Of a DNA stretch of 55,766 nt, positions 23,901 through 36,087 are shown one piece after another. Source of the DNA: Schoenoplectus triqueter. Taxonomy: Eukaryota; Streptophyta; Magnoliopsida; Poales; Cyperaceae. The stretch spans positions 1-55,766 of the forward strand of contig CAXKVV010000721.1 in the NCBI GenBank assembly GCA_964058805.1, written 5' to 3'. Under the pieces are notes generated by a model that ran no database searches, was not told the origin of the DNA, and saw nothing but the letters and a program-made list of their open reading frames with translations. Both the position numbers and the translations under genes were made by a program. Within the stretch, counting starts at the first letter, position 1. Every line of letters starts with the position of its first letter.

Positions 23901-24163
23901 CGTTCTTGACAAACTTCCCAGGGAAAATCCTGCCAGATCTTGAAGGCAAAATACCAGTATATGCTTCTCAGAAAATAATTGTTTGCTGCTGTTTTTCCAG
24001 CACAGTGCTCAGGAAGGGAGCTGTGCGTCCCAATATCTTTCAAGTCAAATGGCATATACTTCATTTTTTTTTTCCTGAATCCCAATGTCAACTATGTTCA
24101 ATTCTTAAATAAAAGATACGTCAAACAGCGTCTTATTACAGTAACAGAAACTAGACCGCTAGA
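20966..24163. other. Gene-free AT-rich region
   Basis: Apart from the degenerate trinucleotide tract at 22441-22640, I see no gene or clear element. Open frames at 23861-24112 overlap on both strands and show no known domain. Confidence 0.4.
22441..22640. repeat. Degenerate ATA/AAT-rich tract
   Basis: About 200 bp composed almost only of AATAAT, AATGAT and AATAGT words with interruptions; the minus-strand open frame across it is an artefact of this composition. It follows CTATAGGTCCGTTTGGTAAA (about 22280), a start typical of some plant MITEs, but no matching right end was found. Confidence 0.7.
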
Positions 24164-24536
24164 GAAAAACAGCAGTTTTTTTTAGTAATAATAAGTTTTA
24201 TTAAATTAATATTATTAAAAATAAGAGTGAGAAACGTAAAATTTTCAAATATACGAATGGCAGTGCGCCACTGTCAGTGGCGCGTTTCATTATTTTTACG
24301 AAATGTGTCACTGTCAGCGGCGTGTTTCATTATTTTTACGAAACGCGTCACTGACAGTGGCGCATTTGCTTCTTATATATACAAAACGTGGGCCTCACTT
24401 GCGCGGGATTTGGACGAAACGCGCTACTGGCAGTGGCACGCTGCCATTCGTATATTTGAAATTTTACGGTTCTCACTCCTATTTTTAATAATATTAATTT
24501 AATAATAATTATTATTAATAAAAACTGGAAAAACAG
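24164..24536. mobile_element. Mutator-type MITE with long inverted repeats and perfect 9-bp target duplication
   Basis: The element proper is 24173-24527 (355 bp), starting CAGTTTTT and ending AAAAACTG. It is flanked by perfect direct repeats GAAAAACAG at 24164-24172 and 24528-24536; 9-bp duplications are typical of Mutator-like elements. The terminal inverted repeats run about 90 bp, through TTAAATTAATATTATTAAAA, AGTGAGAA and CAAATATACGAATGGCAG, with few mismatches. The interior has a 40-bp tandem repeat (24281, 24321) carrying GTTTCATTATTTTTACGAAA and a palindrome of the type GCGCCACTGTCAGTGGCGC. No transposase is encoded. Confidence 0.88.
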
Positions 24537-27462
24537 GGAAAAGAAGAAAGAAAACAGAAATTTGATGTCTGACGCCGGGGTACACAGGAACCCACTAAAG
24601 GACGTCATGTACATTAATCTTATCTTATTAATATTTTTCTTCTTAGGTGCAAAATTACACAAGAGTACCCCACAGCAATTTGAATTATTTTTTGTCCGCG
24701 CAGGTTCCAAATCCACCTAAATCATTATTTTATTAAATTCGGTTTACACTAGGCGTGTTAATAGCCAATATGACATGTCAGTTTGACTCTAGTCAAAACT
24801 CTTTGACCCGAATCCAATCCAAATAATTATGGTCGATGGGTGAGTATTTTTTATAGTACTTTATGATAGAGTAACCGTTCGAACTTATTACGGTCGTCAA
24901 ATTTATATTATGAACTATTTGAACTCAATCTTCACTCTTATCACGGAGCCTACTTAAATCCTAAGTACTTTATTCTATAAAGTATTTTAGAGGATGTGAA
25001 TTCATAGTCAATCTCATTCAGTTCAAATAAAACTGATTAAGAATTTAATTATTTTACATTTATATTTTATGCAACTTTATCCAAATTTGTGTATATTTTA
25101 TCTTTATTATTATATAAATTAGTCTTTATTGAAGCAAAATTTCAAATTAATCCAAAAGTATATTAAATAGGTCAAGCCGACCTGAACTCATTTAAGAATA
25201 ACCCCAGGCTAGCTAGCTCATTATTTTCTCTAATCATATTGGAACCATTACCGGATCCAAACTGCAATAATAAGATTATTATTTAATTACGTCATTTATT
25301 TTACATAATTAGTATATCAATAATATCCTTCATCTTTTTCTCTTTATATTTTTTTAATTAATTTATCTTCTTTAACTCAATATCTTCATATTTACCATGA
25401 AATCAATAAAATCTTTATATGATAATTTTATTTACATATATAAAAAGTAAAATGTTTGTTTGGTAATTTTATTTGCATAACCTATGTACTAAGAGATTAA
25501 CAAAACAAAATCTATCGAAGTAAAATGCGTTACATTTGGATAATAGTTTAAAGAATATAAGCATATAACTATCTACATGCAGACCATATTCATGTGGGAG
25601 ATATTGTAAGTTCAAAATAAATCTCTAAGATATTCAAAGCTGGGCGGCTTAAACCGTATTTTATAAAAAAAAAAGTAGAAGAAATATTACGTGCAGAACA
25701 TACGTGAAGCGAATATTTAAGAGGAAAATGAAAATATTTTGTACAGTGGAGGGATCACTCGAGAAAGAAATTAATGGTTATATATTTTGGAGAAAATAAT
25801 TTTTTTTATATATGCCTAGTTGATACGTATTGAGTTAGACTGGCAGCCGTATCAAGAAAATACTGGATGATGTGTAAGTATAAAGTATGTGTAAGGGAGA
25901 CATAAAATCTATTCTGACCTATAAATTTTATGCATGTATAAAAGATTAATCTCTTCTTCTGTTCTAGATGAGATCTTATATAGGAGGAAAATGATATTAA
26001 TGGCCAGTTCACTATCTCAGTAAAAATCAATTCTAAAAGTAGTCACTGCACATAATGGCAAGTCAGTATGTCTGACCGTGTGATCTTATCTTGTTTAGCT
26101 GTGCTATTTTGGATTGTGATCAGATATAACTGCAATTTATGATAATGAGCGGTTACAAAGGTAGTTGTACTCGAGGTAAATAGTAGGACAATCTCGAACT
26201 TCTGAACGTCAAACTCAAAATCTGTCCATTTGAGATGTATGATAAGCGAAAGAGGCCACAGAGGGCTCATTATAAATTCTATGGACTAAATATTCGGACT
26301 AGTCCAATTAAAAAAAAGCTTTTATCTTTTTTTTTGTGTGTATCATTTGATAGGAATTCATGATAACCATGTTATCTGAGAACGTCTTTGAGTGCATTTA
26401 TTTAAGTATTTTCCAATAGAAATATAAAGTTCATCGTGCAAAGGAATTTAATTGCACTTTATTATTGCTTTGCAACGCACTGCAAATCCAACACCTTTGA
26501 GATAGTTTTCACAGTGGCTTGCAAATCTTGTTATTTAGGAAGAGAGGGGTTCAGATAACTTGTAAAAAAAAAAGAATCATAGAGTGAAGTGAATGGATCT
26601 AACCATGAAATAATTAAAGAATGAGAAGGCACGGGATGAAAACTCAATTAAAAATAACTTAAAAAAAAACAACTCAATGTAGTGACTAAAAGAAGTAATG
26701 GAGAAGAAAAAGGTACAAAAAAGGTGTGATAGGGGAGGTCCCGTTCGTTATCCAAATTTCAGATAACAGCTTTATGTTATCCCGATCAGAATCGTCGGAT
26801 TTAAAAGGAAGATTAAAGAGAGACCGAAGAGAGAATGAGAAAAGAGAAGAATCAATCCGTGTCGTTTGATGTCAACACCATAGTCCCACTAAGAATAACA
26901 GAAACTTGTAATCTCGAAAAAATCACAACAGATTTGAATCTAGAGAGATCGGGAGCAGAATTGGAGGGCCAAAATACCAAAAAAAAAAAATTATTACTAA
27001 AATCACTTGAAAACTACTACATTTTGTAGACTTCCAAGGTACTTGGGGGAGGGGGGCGTGCCTTCCAGTTGGAACATTGGAACATTGAGATGAAATTATA
27101 AACTATTATATTTTAAGCTGTTTACTTTTTAATATTTAAGATTTTTTTTGATATAATTAGAGAATAAAAATTAATGAATAAAAATCCTTGTGATTGATGA
27201 ATAAATTAACAATACTCCTTTACGTTTCATAACATAATTTGCCATAAAAAATGTTAATAGTCAAGTCTTTTAGAATAGTCGGTGTGAATCGGTTGATTAC
27301 GCCCAATATTTATTAATAAATAATATATTATTATCATTTTTATTTGTACTACGTTATAATCCCCTGTAACTAATTTTTTTAAGTTTTCCCGGGAAATGAT
27401 CATAACTATATATGCAATTTCAATTTATAAATATAAACGTATTTCTTCGCAGTTTTGTTTTT
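24537..27462. other. Gene-free region
   Basis: No gene is supported. Open frames at 25806-26030 and 26043-26270 (minus) and 26835-27029 (plus) have no recognisable domain, although 26040-26280 and 26730-26970 are less AT-rich than the surroundings. TTACACTAGGCGTGTTAATAG near 24744 resembles the left end of a plant non-autonomous repeat, but no matching right end was established. Confidence 0.4.
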
Positions 27463-28129
27463 GGGAATATGCCCCAACACTTCTCTGAAATAGTCGGTTT
27501 TGATAAGTTGTTCCCCAAACTTTTAATTTGAACAAATAACCCCTACTCAATTGTTAATAAATACTGTCCCGGCAGTAAATTAACTACTTAATACATCATT
27601 ATTATATGAGAATGACTGATTTGCCCTTGTGAATTTATACAATATCGTACATAATATTTCAAATATTTATATTTAAAGAATTTTTAATTTTAAAAAAAAA
27701 TCCTTAACTCTCTAAACAAATATAGACATTTGATTATATATTTTTAGTATAAAATATGTTTCCTATTACACTTTTTTATTTCGATTTTAATTTTTATTTA
27801 TCTTTATGAAAAATATATAGTTATGTAAATAATTATAATTCCTAAACATTTTTAGGGACTTAAGGATTATTTTTTATGTAAATAATTATAATCAAGTTTC
27901 TACATTTGTTAGAGAGTTAAGGATTATTTTTTTTAAATTAAAAGTTCACAAAATATTAATGTTTGAATATTATGTATGAAATATTATTCTATAAACATAC
28001 ATCATTTTATCTCATAATGGAGTATTAAATAATTAATTTACTGCCGGGACAGTGTTTGTCACTAATTGAGTAGTTTGGGGGACCATTTGTCAAACTTGAT
28101 AGTTTAGGGGGCTGTTGGGACATATTCCC
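27463..28129. repeat. Foldback/MITE element, about 0.67 kb
   Basis: The ends are GGGAATATGCCCCAACAC on the left and, reverse-complemented, GGGAATATGTCCCAACAGCC on the right. The arms remain complementary inward through ACTGTCCCGGCAGTAAATTA (left about 27565; complement about 28038) and TCCTTAACTCTCTAAACAAA (left about 27700; complement about 27908), so each arm is about 270-290 bp. It is flanked by T-rich sequence, so a target duplication cannot be read reliably. No transposase. Confidence 0.85.
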
Positions 28130-29352
28130 TTTTTTTTACCTGGTTTTCATTTGACTTCTGTAAATAGATTTTACAAACACTTTTTATTTCCTTATATATA
28201 TTGTTTGGCTTGGTATGTTTACCAGATTTTACACACAAAACAACAACTCGCCATCTTGTATATGTGCAAACATTTGTAATATATCTACTTAAATTTATAT
28301 AAGGGAGGGATCACTTGATAATGATTGTTTAAGTCAAGCCATTTTGAAAATATTGATAATTATATTTCAAATAAATCTAAAAAAGTTAAGAGCATCTTTA
28401 CAATATTTTATATGTATAGATATATTGCTAAACTTATGGATTAATTATGTTTCAAATTTTATGTAATTTCAATGTTGTTTGATAGTCCATTAAAAAATAC
28501 GGTACATTATAGCATTTGCAAACTCTATAAAATTTTCATATTCTTTGATAAGAACATGAGATTTAGAAATCTATTAATCTATAAGTTCAAGAGTATATTT
28601 ATGTTTTATTTTTTATATTTTTTCGAATTTATTTTAAGTCTCATTGTCATAATTGTCAAAATAACTATTATCAGTGATCCCCTTTATATAATTACTGAAA
28701 TCTTTTTCCCCCTTTTCTTAATATAAAAAATTTCAAACATAGTAATAATTAATTAAAAAAGATGAAATTTTAGAATTTTATTAGATCAGTGAAGATGACG
28801 AGTAGAGGAAACGTCTGCAAAAAAGGAAATCATGAGTACAAATAATATAAATATGAATCCAAATATGAACATTTCCGATATGTATTTTGTGTTTCATAAA
28901 TCACAAAATACATTAACACATTAGCACACCTATATATATATAAGCGTACTTAAATATTTTGTGCTTCATAAAAGAAAATTAGTACACCTCTCTCTCTCTA
29001 TATATATGTATAGTACGCCACTGATTTTTGTGTTTATAATTTGTAGAGTTAAAACATGATTGATGTAAACATTTTTGAACCGTGACTATTAAAGTTTTTT
29101 TCGCGTTGAATTAAGAAACTTGACTGTATCTTTGCCGACGGTTTTTGATTTTATATTGTTAATTAGATCGTACCGGTTTAGGATGTTTCCAAATGGGGAG
29201 CTTAGTATTAACTCGTCTCGTGATATTACATATTAAGTCATTCTCAACCAATCAATGAGATGATGTTAGATACACGAGATATCGTTATAGCTCCACTGTT
29301 ATAGTATAGATTAAAATGAAATGTGTTAGGTATTTTTTTTATTTCTTCCGTA

Positions 29353-29392
<40 letters not shown>

Positions 29393-30097
29393 CAATTGAT
29401 CATCATTGAAATGTATTATTATAAGGATGAAGACAAAAAGATAAACCAAATAATTCAAAGGAAAGATCGAATGAAGATAATGGAGAAAATGAAAAATGGA
29501 CGTAAAGATAAATGAAACTGCGAGAAGGAAGGACGGACGTGGCGGGAGGCCACGGGATAACAAAATATTTGATTTTGTTTATGATTTAATTTAAAAAAAT
29601 AAAAAATTATTCAATCCTTATTCATATCTAAAGATATTCGTATTAAAAAAAAATAATGAGTAAAGATACAATTTGACTATACTTACCTGTATCTAATTGT
29701 TTAGCTACTATCCATCAATATTTAATATTATTCGAAAATATATGATCTGAGATTTTATCCGAATATATATCTAAAAATTATCATTATATATTTTTTACTA
29801 AAATTTAACGTGCATTACAAATCTAAATAATTTGTATTAACATATCATATTTTTTATAATGGACGTGAATACAATAATAAAAATATTATTGTTCTCCATC
29901 CAATCCGTTTGAGGCCTAAGCCAGACCGACAAATTAAAGCAACAACGACTTTTCCCGTCTAGTCGAGAATTAGCTAGCTTTCATCATTTGAAATACTCCA
30001 ACGACTAGGGCTTTTTTTATTTAGGTTTCTTCTAAAAATATAATTAATCAATGATTCAAGGCGCTTTAGCATTTGATTTTCTTAATCTATGGTGGCC
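28130..30097. other. Gene-free region upstream of the second MATE gene
   Basis: AT-rich; contains an (AT)18 microsatellite at 29355-29390. No gene supported. The last part should carry the promoter of the gene at 30389. Confidence 0.4.
29355..29390. repeat. (AT)18 microsatellite
   Basis: Eighteen uninterrupted AT dinucleotides. Confidence 0.97.
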
Positions 30098-30105
30098 TAT
30101 ATAAG
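30098..30105 (+). promoter_or_regulatory. Probable TATA box of the plus-strand MATE gene
   Basis: TATATAAG, about 290 bp upstream of the ATG at 30389. Transcription would start near 30130, giving a 5' UTR of about 260 nt. No transposon sits next to it, unlike the paralogue. Confidence 0.55.
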
Positions 30106-30388
30106 CAAACAGAGCGTTTTGTCTTCTATTCACTGCTTTTTACCAAAAATTCCCTCTTTAGTCCCCTCTCGTTTAGCCTGCACAAAAGGTAACACAAAGT
30201 CATTATCTTTTTTTTTAACACTAAATGTCGTAGGCAACTAATTTCATTGAAAGAGATGATTACATCATATATAAATAAAGAAGAACCGATCTTATTTTGC
30301 TCTGGCAACTGACTTATCCTTTATTTAGAACTGTCCTGTCCATACATCTACTTAATAAAAAGTCGCCCAAAAAGGTGTTCTTCCAGCC

Positions 30389-31984
30389 ATGCCTAGCAAA
30401 AGTACCTTATCATATAAAGAAAATGCACACATGAGTGAGGAAATTATTATAATTACTACACCAGACACAGACCCTTTGGTGCCACAAAGTGAGACAGACA
30501 CGTTTTCTAAGTATTTAGAAGAGGCCAGGTCTATTCTCAGCTTATCAGTACCGATGATCATAACTGGTATAATCTTGTACCTCCGTTCCATGATCTCCAT
30601 GCTGTTTCTCGGCAAACTCGGTGGCCTTGCCCTAGCAGGTGGGTCCCTTGCTATCGGCTTTGCAAACATAACAGGATACTCTGTTCTCAGTGGTCTTGCC
30701 ATGGGAATGGAGCCAATCTGTGGTCAGGCCTTTGGAGCACGCCGTCACAGCCTCCTCGGTCTGACTCTCCAACGCACCGTACTTCTCTTATTATGTATTT
30801 CCATCCCAATTTCATTACTGTGGACCTACATGAAACCAATCCTAATTCTCTGTGGTCAGGAAGAGGAGCTCGCCTCCTCTGCTCATGTATTCATCATATA
30901 CTCCCTTCCCGATCTTCTACTTCAATCTTTTATCCATCCTCTGCGTATATATCTAAGGACACAATCCATAAATTTACCATTGACTTTTTGTGCTACGCTC
31001 GCAATAGTTCTTCACTACCCCATAAATTATCTACTAGTCTCTATTCTTCACCTAGGAATAAATGGCGTGGCACTGGCATCAGTGTGGGCCAACCTTAACC
31101 TTGTCATATTTCTTCTGATATATACATATTTCTCCGGGGTGCACAAGCAAACTGGAGGGTTCAATATCACCAAGGAATGTCTCAACGGATGGGGTTCACT
31201 TCTCACTTTATCAATTCCCAGTGCAATCAGTGTTTGCCTCGAATGGTGGTGGTACGAGATAATGATCATCCTTTGTGGCTTGCTGTCAAATCCGCGAGCA
31301 ACTGTTGCTTCAATGGGAATCCTGATCCAGACCACATCTCTCATCTACATATTTCCTTCATCTCTTAGTTTCGGTGTCTCCACCCGTGTTGGCAATGAGC
31401 TGGGTGCAAATCGTCCTGGCTATGCCAAGAGGGCGGCGACAGTTGGCATCATACTAAGCATTATACTTGGTTCAATTGCATTCTGCTTTGCCACATGGGT
31501 GCGACATTCATGGGCAAGAATGTTCACTACTGACAAAGACATCCTTAAACTCACGGCATCAGTGCTTCCTGTTCTGGGTATGTGTGAGCTGGGGAACTGC
31601 CCCCAGACAACTGGCTGTGGTGTCCTGCGAGGAAGTGCTCAACCAAAAATCGGTGCAAATATAAATCTCGGTTCTTTCTATGTGGTCGGAATGCCAGTAG
31701 CAGTTGGGCTGGCGTTCTGCTCTGGTTTGGATTTCAAGGGACTCTGGTTCGGGTTGCTCTCGGCACAAGGGACTTGTGTATTGCTCATGCTTCTGGTCAT
31801 TAAATCTACAAACTGGGAGTTACAAGCTGACCGTGCATTAAAGCTCACTGGTACTGGTACTGGTACTGGTATTGGTATCATTCCAACTACGGAAGAAGAG
31901 GCTGATAATGAATTACGCGAGGGAAATTACACAATTGAGAAGTTGGAAACAACGACCGCAAGTGATCCAAGGTGGTGTAAATGA
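30389..31984 (+). CDS. MATE efflux transporter, DETOXIFICATION (DTX) 49-like, intronless paralogue
   Basis: A second MATE-family membrane transporter of the DTX48-51 subgroup, 531 codons without introns. It aligns end to end with the protein at 13346-14944; the membrane core is clearly over 80 percent identical by eye (for example YLRSMISMLFLG, MGMEPICGQAFGARR, CLEWWWYEIMIILCGLL, STRVGNELGANRP). N-terminus and tail differ more. The first ATG (30389) is chosen because its leader length matches the paralogue; Met15 at 30431 (MSEEIIII) is an alternative. The C-terminal region carries a TG(I) dipeptide run encoded by a hexanucleotide repeat (31847-31876). No stop or frameshift is seen. It faces away from the paralogue (head-to-head), 15.4 kb apart. 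Substrate is unknown. Confidence 0.95.
   Translation: MPSKSTLSYKENAHMSEEIIIITTPDTDPLVPQSETDTFSKYLEEARSILSLSVPMIITGIILYLRSMISMLFLGKLGGLALAGGSLAIGFANITGYSVLSGLAMGMEPICGQAFGARRHSLLGLTLQRTVLLLLCISIPISLLWTYMKPILILCGQEEELASSAHVFIIYSLPDLLLQSFIHPLRIYLRTQSINLPLTFCATLAIVLHYPINYLLVSILHLGINGVALASVWANLNLVIFLLIYTYFSGVHKQTGGFNITKECLNGWGSLLTLSIPSAISVCLEWWWYEIMIILCGLLSNPRATVASMGILIQTTSLIYIFPSSLSFGVSTRVGNELGANRPGYAKRAATVGIILSIILGSIAFCFATWVRHSWARMFTTDKDILKLTASVLPVLGMCELGNCPQTTGCGVLRGSAQPKIGANINLGSFYVVGMPVAVGLAFCSGLDFKGLWFGLLSAQGTCVLLMLLVIKSTNWELQADRALKLTGTGTGTGIGIIPTTEEEADNELREGNYTIEKLETTTASDPRWCK
31847..31876 (+). repeat. ACTGGT hexanucleotide repeat within the MATE coding sequence
   Basis: Four perfect ACTGGT units and one ATTGGT unit, in frame, encoding alternating Thr-Gly then Ile-Gly at about residues 487-496, just after the last membrane segment. 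The paralogue has TGAACGDDVD-type sequence here without the repeat. Confidence 0.9.
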
Positions 31985-34112
31985 TATATAACTTTTCTTA
32001 TTGGCAAGAAAAACATTGTGCTTTTTTGTGTATTTATGATTATGTAATTTAAGAACACATTGTAAATAGTACTTGTGTAATTAATTTATTTCCGATGAAT
32101 AATTAAATAACCTTTTTTTTCAGGAATGATGAATTGATGATCCTTATTGACAATGAATTAACGTTTCAGCCGCTATCAAGAATTCAAAAAATAAAAAAGA
32201 AATAAATTTACGTGAATATTTTATACAATAAAATTGTGTTTATCCTTTAATTTTCAGATCGAAAAATTCAAATGTTAAACATATCAATTTCGTTAGTGTC
32301 ATCATTCATCAAATAACTCTTTTTTTGGAAATATAATTGTTGGCACTTGAAACAGGAAAACAGATAACTCAAAGCAGTTAACTTTGATTATAATTAGCAG
32401 GTTAAAATATGATGAAACATTTTTACTTGAGAGACAGTTGAGAGTCTAGCTCTCAAATTTTATTTTGTACTTATAGAGGTTTGAATCTATGTCTTCTTAA
32501 TTAGAGATTAACCTAGTAAGCTATTACTTGAGCCGCCATTTGCAAAAAAAAAAAATGAAACTTGATGCAAGCTTTATTATTTATCAAAATGACACGAAAT
32601 TAATAAAACTCATAATTAGTGGCAATTATTGAATGTACGTACTTTTATTATACTTACTCTAAACACTAATTTGATCAATTTGCAAGCATATAAACCTGCC
32701 GGTATAATAATAGAATCAAGGTTGATATCCTGCAGGGACAGTTTTTAAATTTATCAAAAGATCGGTTCATGTAAATTAAGAACCTCCAATTACACCTCAA
32801 GGCCTCAATGGGCATTATTGAAGAAAGTTGAAGAAGCATGCTTGAATTCCAAATTTTCTATAATTTGATGTCATTTTTTATAAGATCATGAGATTGAAAT
32901 GTTAATTATTTGGGGGTATTTATTTTTTACATTTTTTAATTATTTGACCGTGCATTTTGTATAATTAAACAATCTCTGCAAATAATGATTCAAAAAGATA
33001 TTTTACTTGTCAATTAAGTCAAGATAGATATTTCAAATTCATTATTTGAAACAAACTCAATAATTTTTTAAAACTAATTTACGAACTAGACACACATTAG
33101 TTCCACCTTGTTATGTATACTAAAAAAAGAGTGATTCTTCCATGGATCAAAAATTTTAGTAGCTATCAAATTTAAGTAATCACGACCGTTGATATCAACT
33201 TCATCACTACATGTGCAATACAATTTTTTGAAAATCTTGATCCACAGCGAAATTTGCTTAAATAAATTATATCAAGATGTTTGAATTTCAAATTTTAATT
33301 TTATTTCTTATATATTATAGCAAAATCGTCAACAAATTTGCTATTTTTTATGTCTAATGACTAAGGCAAATTTTCTCTATAAGAGAGGTTGTAAGTTCAA
33401 ATATGAACAAACATGTTCTTATAGGTATTAAAATTAGTAAAATAACTTTTGTCATCATTAAAAAAGAAGTTAAATTATCATTAGCACGAATTTTTTTAAT
33501 CTATTTTTCAAATAAGAGCTCACTTTAGTTTCAGTTTTCGTTTCTTTTTAGAAGCTTCTTGTAAAATTGGATAATGTCTCTCTTTGTAAAAACAAAACAA
33601 AAGTAATTTATCATTATTTGTACTAAATCTATAAATCTGCAGTTCAATTAGAATATCAACATAGATTATCAACATCAAATAGATCTACTAGAAGGGAAAG
33701 GATCATATATCCAGTGGGAACAGACGGTCAAAATTAACAATGATCAATCGCCTGTCTTCTTAGACGCCGAAATTGGAAAATTTCGGCTTAAGGTTTAAAA
33801 AAAACATGATGCCAAATTGGCTCAGTCAATATTCAAAAGAAGGGTGAATAATTTTCAAAAGGTAGCTAATATTTAGATGCGTGCTTGTTTGATACCGTCA
33901 ACCATGCAGGTTTATAATTAGACACTTTATATAGATAGTTATTATGTATGTTAACGATTTTATTATATCATTTATTTTTTTACCATCATTATGCTTATTA
34001 GATAAGTTATTATGTACATTAAGGATATCAATTGAATAATATACAAAATGAATGATATAATAAAACCGTTAACATAAATAATACATATTTATATAGAGCA
34101 AAGTTACAGTGT
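31985..34112. other. 3' flank of MATE gene and AT-rich intergenic DNA
   Basis: No gene is supported. AATAAT/AATTAA words shortly after the stop could serve for polyadenylation. TAATGACTAAGGCAAATTT with GGTTGTAAGTTCAAAT near 33355-33405 weakly resembles tRNA-derived SINE A and B boxes, but is too diverged to call. Confidence 0.4.
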
Positions 34113-34492
34113 TCTTAAGCTCACGGAAGGTCTCCGTAAGTTTAGCTCAAAAAATATATCAAATGATGTCTAAATTTTAATTTTTTTATTCTCATTAAAT
34201 TCTTCATATTAAAATCTTATGCGGTACAAAAATTTGGGATATTTTAAATTTTCTAAGTCACTTTTTTTAATTTTTGAAAATCAGCTATAAAAATAATAAT
34301 AAAATATTTAATATTTGTACATTATTTTCAAAATTTTACAAAAATTATTTAGAAAACTCAAAAGATCCTAAATTTTTGTACCCCATAAGATTTCAATATG
34401 AAGAATTTAATGAGAGTGAAAAATCAAAATTTAGAGATCATTTAATATATTTTTTTAGCTAAACTCACAGAGATTTTTCGTGAGCTTAAGAA
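34113..34492. repeat. Foldback element, about 0.38 kb near-palindrome
   Basis: The left arm starts CAGTGTTCTTAAGCTCACGG. The right arm reverse-complemented reads ACGATATTCTTAAGCTCACG. The arms match through TTTAGCT(C/A)AAAAAATATAT, TCTAAATTTT, TCTCATTAAATTCTTCATAT and GTACAAAAATTT(G/A)GGAT, meeting near 34303. The open frame at 34274-34462 is just the right arm read through. No transposase. Confidence 0.78.
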
Positions 34493-36087
34493 TATCGTAG
34501 ATTATATATATAATATGCATAATAATTTCGCTAAACATTTTCCTTTTCAAAAACCGCTATAATGATATTGTCTACAACATTTGAATGATGATTTGATTGT
34601 ATCAAGTTTAACTCAGCACTACATCAAAATCCCGCGTCTAAGCAAAGAAAGAGCCAAAGTGGCCTCTGAACGATCATGTACTATTTTAACATATTGCTGA
34701 CGTTTTCTCAAAATATGTAAAGTTTTGAAACTGAAAAATAAATAATATATATTCTTTCCTTATAATTAGTTATATCTCATTTTTGTATAATTTAAATATC
34801 ATTTGATATTTTATGAAAATATCATTAACTATGAACTTTTTAAGATAAAAATGGAAGTCTAAACTATTCAGTTTTAAGTATCTTCAAAGGACACTATTCA
34901 TAATTGAAATATTTGACCTTCCATATAAATAGAGCATTAATTTTTTTTCTGAAAAAAAAAAGAAAAAATATTATTTTACTATTAATTCTATTTTTCTAAA
35001 ATAGAATATTAAAATCACTCTTTGACTGTTTACAAAAAATGGATAAAAAATCACACTTTTTATAATTTTTTTTTTGCTAAAAGAACAAAATGAAACACGT
35101 TTTTCGTATTAATTTTCATTGTCTTTGTCACTTGACAAAAGACTAGTTCTCAACTATGAACCTTATAATTTTATAGTATGTGATGAACAATAAAATTTGA
35201 ATAAATTTCATCATTTCGTTGTATATAAATTTTATTTTGTCCGTTTTCATAACTGTCATGGTTTTTGATTTCCAGTTGTAACTCCATAACGTTATTAATT
35301 GTCAAATCCTAAAAACAATAATTAAACAAATATTCATCGCAAAAAGTAGCATAATTACGTACTCCCACGCGGAAAATTTTTAAACAAATATTTATGGGAA
35401 AAATAGTAATTTACGTAGTCGTATACACGTCATTTATACATATTTCTTTTTTTTTTGTTCGTACATGGAAATATTCTATAGACCCGTGTGGTTGGTGAAG
35501 AAGAGAAGCCGTCACCGGCTGTTAATTAAAACCGTAGCCATTAACTTCTTTGATTTTATTACAATGACTTTACCAAGCCCTCCAAAATAAACAATAATTT
35601 AATAACTAACAAGGTTAGTAGTCTTGAGAAATGTAGCTGTTAGAGTTTAATTATCCATTAGTTTTGACCTACTCCCCTTAGAAAGGTGGCATGGGAATCC
35701 AATGTATTCGACTTGAGTCGTGTCAAAGTATGGTTCGTTTCATGTTCCAGATGAAATCCATCTTGCAACAAGTCGTACCGGTTCACCCAGCTCCGAATAT
35801 AAAAAATCGTTAGATTTGGATGGTACAGAAATCGTTAGATCAGCAAACTTTGTACTCATTTAAAAAATAGCAAAAAAATCAAAAAAATATAAAATTTAAT
35901 CTCCAAGGATATTTCAATATGAAGATGATGTTCAACGGTTTGAATTGGTCATTTGAACTTTTAAATTCGAGATACGAACGCGAAACACCATAGCATCACT
36001 CTTTACGTTTTATATATTTGAGCAAGAGGTTGGAACCTTTTGTAGCCATACATGAAACCCCTCAACTTGGATTAATTTTGTTCTTAG
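34493..36087. other. Gene-free region between foldback element and satellite
   Basis: No gene seen. 35810-36000 contains ATCGTTAGATCAGCAAACTT, a TTTCAATATGAAGATGATG block and CGAAACACCATAGCATCACT, similar in style to one arm of the foldback elements elsewhere in the window, so it may be a half-element. Satellite sequence starts at about 36088. Confidence 0.4.

Noticed and set aside
33340..33420. tRNA-derived SINE-like A and B box pattern
   Set aside because: Both boxes deviate at several positions, and no poly(A) tail or target duplication was found.
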